Shown piece after piece: positions 5,128 to 7,633 of a stretch of 7,633 nucleotides of DNA; the first letter of the stretch is position 1; every line of letters begins with the position of its first letter. The translations under genes were made by a program, and so were the position numbers. The stretch spans positions 1 through 7,633 of the forward strand of contig JAEZFJ010000454.1 in NCBI GenBank assembly GCA_023437755.1, read 5' to 3'. This DNA is from Pseudomonadota bacterium. Its GTDB lineage: Bacteria; Pseudomonadota; Alphaproteobacteria; Rhizobiales; Devosiaceae. The notes below the pieces were generated by a model that ran no database searches, was not told the DNA's origin, and was given only the letters and a program-made list of their open reading frames with translations.

Positions 5128-5154
5128 GTGTTGCAAGCGTCCGACTTGCAACAC
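5128..5154. promoter_or_regulatory. Perfect 10-bp inverted repeat, possible operator or attenuator
   Basis: GTGTTGCAAG (5128-5137), 7-base spacer, CTTGCAACAC (5145-5154). The dyad lies in the 149-base gap between the divergent small peptide gene and the Rsm22 gene, 31 bases before the latter's ATG. Half-site centres are 17 bases apart, somewhat more than one and a half helical turns. It could bind a dimeric regulator, or fold in the Rsm22 leader RNA as a 10-bp stem. No T-run follows on the plus strand, which argues against a terminator. Confidence 0.5.
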
Positions 5155-5185
5155 TCCACAGGCGCAAAGAGGCGAATTGTGATCA

Positions 5186-6145
5186 ATGGAACTGCCTGAA
5201 GCTCTGCGAGCAGCGGTGGATGAAGCGCTCGAGGGTGTGGCGCTGGCGGACCTGCAGCGGGCCGGCGCCGCGCTGTCGACCCGCTATCGAGCCGAGACGC
5301 GAGACGGGCGGTTCCACATCAGCGACGACCTGGCGGCGATGGCTTACCTGGCAGCGCGGCTCCCGGCGACGTTTGCCGCCATAGCCGCCGCCCTGGCGCA
5401 ACTCGGCGACGTGCACGAGGGCTTCGCGCCCCGTACCCAGATCGATGTGGGCTCGGGACCTGGTTCCGCGGTGTGGGCTGCGGCAGAGAAGTGGCCGTCG
5501 CTTACGGCGGCCACGCTGGTCGAGGGCAGCGGCGCAATTCGCGTCTGGGGCGAACGACTGGCCCAGCGGCTACCGATCCATGTGCGTTGGCGCGAAGCAG
5601 ACGTAACCGCAGGGCTACCAGAACTGGAGGAGGCGGACCTCGTCACCCTGGCCTATGTGCTCGATGAACTCGCGCCGGAGCAGCGGGCGCAACTGATCGA
5701 GCGGCTGTGGGCATTGACCCAGGACACGCTGCTGGTCGTCGAACCAGGCACGCCGGCGGGCTGGGAGCGCATCCTTGCTGCGCGACGGCAATTGCTGGCG
5801 GCAGGCGCGAACATGGTGGCGCCCTGCCCTCACCACCTGAACTGCCCGCTGGTGTCACCGGACTGGTGCCACTTCGCCCAGCGCGTGGCGCGCTCGCGCA
5901 TGCACCGGTTGAGCAAGGGCGGCGAAGTGCCGTGGGAAGACGAGAAGTTCATCTACCTCGCCGTTTCCCGGGAGCCGGTAAAACGTCCAACCGCGCGGGT
6001 CGTCGCGCCGCCGCAACAGGCAAGCGGACAGGTGGCGCTGAAGCTCTGCCAGGCCGATGGCACCGCGGCGGTGACGCGGCTGAGCAAGAGGCATGGGGCG
6101 GAGTATAAGCGGGCTCGCCGGGCGGATTGGGGCGAGGCGCTCTAG
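5186..6145 (+). CDS. Rsm22/METTL17-type small ribosomal subunit assembly protein (methyltransferase fold)
   Basis: A 319-residue bacterial member of the Rsm22 family (PF09243), whose mitochondrial relatives Rsm22/METTL17 aid small-subunit assembly. The class I methyltransferase fold shows motif I as IDVGSGPGSAVWAA (86-99), an acidic residue after strand 2 (LVEGS, Glu113) and a strand-4 motif (DLVTLAYVLDEL, 151-162). A cysteine cluster follows, APCPHHLNC (212-220) and DWCHF (226-230). After it comes the conserved RMHRLSKGGEVPWEDEKF segment (238-255). Cys214, Cys220, Cys228 and a late Cys288 are spaced much like the four cysteines reported to hold an Fe-S cluster in human METTL17 (from memory). 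The C-terminus is basic, as expected for RNA contact. Whether the bacterial proteins methylate anything is not settled. Start ATG 5186 has an AGAGG sequence about 13 bases upstream, a long spacing, but an in-frame stop just upstream rules out a much earlier start. Confidence 0.88.
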   Translation: MELPEALRAAVDEALEGVALADLQRAGAALSTRYRAETRDGRFHISDDLAAMAYLAARLPATFAAIAAALAQLGDVHEGFAPRTQIDVGSGPGSAVWAAAEKWPSLTAATLVEGSGAIRVWGERLAQRLPIHVRWREADVTAGLPELEEADLVTLAYVLDELAPEQRAQLIERLWALTQDTLLVVEPGTPAGWERILAARRQLLAAGANMVAPCPHHLNCPLVSPDWCHFAQRVARSRMHRLSKGGEVPWEDEKFIYLAVSREPVKRPTARVVAPPQQASGQVALKLCQADGTAAVTRLSKRHGAEYKRARRADWGEAL

Positions 6146-6256
6146 CAGGGGCGCGATCGGACCTCATTGCGAGGCTGCCGACACCGAGACCGCAAACACC
6201 GTGGACGCCGCGCGAAAGGCTTCAGGCTGAGGTCCATGGGGCTGCAGAAAGTCCGT
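6146..6256. other. Convergent intergenic region with a spaced inverted repeat
   Basis: GGACCTCA (6159-6166) and TGAGGTCC (6228-6235) form a perfect 8-bp inverted repeat with 61 bases between. The region separates the ends of the Rsm22 and MgtE genes and might fold in the 3' ends of both messages. There is no compact hairpin with a T-run and no gene. Confidence 0.3.
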
Positions 6257-7633
6257 TCAAAAAAGGTCGAACCAGAGCCCCGCGATACCGAGGAAGGCAA
6301 AGAAACCCACAATGTCGGTGATGGTGGTGACGAACACCGCCGAGGCGATCGCCGGATCCGCCTTGAACTTGTCGAGCGCCAGCGGGATCAGGATGCCGGC
6401 TGTACCGGCAACGATCAGGTTGATGATCATGGCCAGGGCGATGACGACCCCGAGCGAGACGTCGCTGAAGCGGAGCCAGGTCACGATGCCGATCAGGATG
6501 GCGAAGATGATGCCATTGGCGAGCCCCACGATCATCTCGCGAGTGATCAGGCGCCGCAGGCGAGAGCCCTGAAGTTCGCGCATTGCCAGGGCGCGCACCG
6601 TCACCGTCATGGTTTGGGCGCCGGCATTGCCGCCCATGGAGGCCACGATCGGCATCAGCACGGCAAGGGCCACCATCTGATCGATGGTCGCGCCGAACAA
6701 GCCAATAACATACGATACCGCCACGGCGGTGACGAGGTTGACCGCGAGCCAGGGAGCGCGGCTGCGTACCGTGGAGATGGTGCTGTTGGAAATGTCTTCG
6801 TCACCGACACCGGCGAGGAAACGAATATCCTCCTCCGCCTCCTCCTGGATCACATCGACGATGTCGTCGATGGTCAGAACGCCCACCAGGCGCCCACTCT
6901 CGTCCACCACACCCACTTCCACCAGGTCATAGCGCTCGAAATCGCGGGCGGCCTCTTCCTGGTCTTCGGTGGCGTGAACGGTGACGAAATTGGCATTCAT
7001 CAGTTCTTCGATGCGCGTGGCACGGGGCGAGCGCAGGAACTTGTCGAGCGCTATGGTGCCCAGCACCTGATAGGACGCATCGACCACGTAGATCTGATAG
7101 AAATCGTCCGGCAGGTCGGTTTCGGTGCGCAGGTAGTCGATGGTCTGGCCAACCGTCCAGAACGGCGGAATGGCAATGAAGTCGGTCTGCATCCGCCGGC
7201 CGGCGGAGTCTTCGGGAAAGTCGAGGCTGCGCTTGAGGCTCAGCCGTTCGAAGGTCGGCAGCTTGGCCAGGACTTCGTCCCGGTCCTGCTGCTCGAGATC
7301 CTCGAGGATGAACACGGCATCGTCGCTGTCGAGACTGGCGACGCCGCGAGCGATTTCCGCGTTCGGCAACGCCTCCATGATCTCGGCGCGGATGCTGTCG
7401 TCAACTTCGGTCAGCGCCGAATAGTCGAAGCGGTCACCCAGGAGCTGGACAAGCGCCAGCCGGTCGGCGGGAATGAGGGCCTCGATGACATCGCCGACGT
7501 CGGCAAGGTGCAGCGGCTCCATGACGGCGGCAACATCGTCCGCGCGGCCGGCCGCCAGATAGGCCCGGAGTCGCTCGAGCCAGAACGGACTGATGCGGTC
7601 GTCGCTGTCGCGGAACACACTGCTGTCCACGCC
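6257..7633 (-). CDS. mgtE: MgtE-family magnesium channel/transporter (probably continues past the window edge)
   Basis: An inner-membrane Mg2+ channel gated by cytosolic Mg2+. Using the GTG at 7630 as residue 1, the N-domain spans about 14-130 (LHLADVGDVIEAL, then ALPNAEIARGVASLDSDDAV). Two CBS domains follow (about 137-200 and 201-262; the second has VGVVDESGRLVGVLTIDDIV). Then comes an acidic connecting helix (IQEEAEEDIRFLAGV) and five membrane segments from about 292 to 457. The pore signature is PIVASMGGNAGAQT (327-340). The last helices hold the conserved Asp439 (ITDIVGFF), the counterpart of the pore aspartate in Thermus MgtE. The C-terminus is complete. The frame is open to the window edge; GTG 7630 is a possible start, but MgtE proteins often have 10-30 more N-terminal residues, so I treat the 5' end as unresolved. 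No riboswitch is visible because the upstream region is outside the window. Confidence 0.93.
   Translation of the reverse strand, partial: GVDSSVFRDSDDRISPFWLERLRAYLAAGRADDVAAVMEPLHLADVGDVIEALIPADRLALVQLLGDRFDYSALTEVDDSIRAEIMEALPNAEIARGVASLDSDDAVFILEDLEQQDRDEVLAKLPTFERLSLKRSLDFPEDSAGRRMQTDFIAIPPFWTVGQTIDYLRTETDLPDDFYQIYVVDASYQVLGTIALDKFLRSPRATRIEELMNANFVTVHATEDQEEAARDFERYDLVEVGVVDESGRLVGVLTIDDIVDVIQEEAEEDIRFLAGVGDEDISNSTISTVRSRAPWLAVNLVTAVAVSYVIGLFGATIDQMVALAVLMPIVASMGGNAGAQTMTVTVRALAMRELQGSRLRRLITREMIVGLANGIIFAILIGIVTWLRFSDVSLGVVIALAMIINLIVAGTAGILIPLALDKFKADPAIASAVFVTTITDIVGFFAFLGIAGLWFDLF

Noticed and set aside
1..7633. CRISPR array, tRNA, rRNA, insertion sequence or phage genes
   Set aside because: No regular direct repeats, cloverleaf sequence, transposase motifs or phage proteins were seen on either strand.

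Overview
GC-rich DNA, most likely from an alphaproteobacterium. The main grounds are a MipZ-type ParA ATPase, a DUF1489 protein, a perfect CtrA-type box (TTAA-N7-TTAA), a Caulobacter-style promoter and a D-Ala-D-Ala carboxypeptidase with a SPOR tail. I would guess the Hyphomicrobiales (Devosia-like), but that placement is inference.

Layout. Bases 1-741 look like a decayed accessory patch: GC-rich inverted repeats, a short DUF305 remnant on the minus strand (145-375), and a frameshifted Rrf2/NsrR-type regulator on the plus strand (about 461-741). After a 196-base intergenic stretch comes a secreted S11-family D,D-carboxypeptidase with a C-terminal SPOR domain (938-2458, +). An unrecognised 89-residue protein follows (2532-2801, +). 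It converges, 3 bases stop to stop, on mipZ (2805-3647, -), the FtsZ-positioning ATPase. The mipZ upstream region carries the best regulatory signal in the window: a perfect CtrA box overlapping a sigma-73-like promoter, with a GANTC methylation site further upstream.

Next on the minus strand are DUF1489 (3746-4171) and a glutathione S-transferase (4168-4845), joined by an ATGA stop/start overlap. Upstream of them is a 33-codon single-pass membrane peptide (4935-5036, -) with a strong ribosome binding site, easily missed by gene callers and separated from the GST gene by a strong hairpin. A divergent intergenic region (5037-5185) holds a perfect 10-bp inverted repeat and two near-CtrA boxes. 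It leads into an Rsm22/METTL17-type methyltransferase-like ribosome assembly factor with four cysteines spaced as in the Fe-S form (5186-6145, +). The window closes with an MgtE magnesium channel/transporter (6257-7633, -) that runs off the right edge.

Functionally the core is housekeeping: septal peptidoglycan trimming and division-site placement (carboxypeptidase-SPOR, MipZ), ribosome maturation (Rsm22) and magnesium uptake (MgtE). I see no phage, IS, CRISPR, tRNA or rRNA. I do not see a complete new multi-gene system. The most worthwhile leads are the cell-cycle-type promoter of mipZ, the tiny membrane peptide with its dyad-containing upstream region, and the regulator pseudogene.
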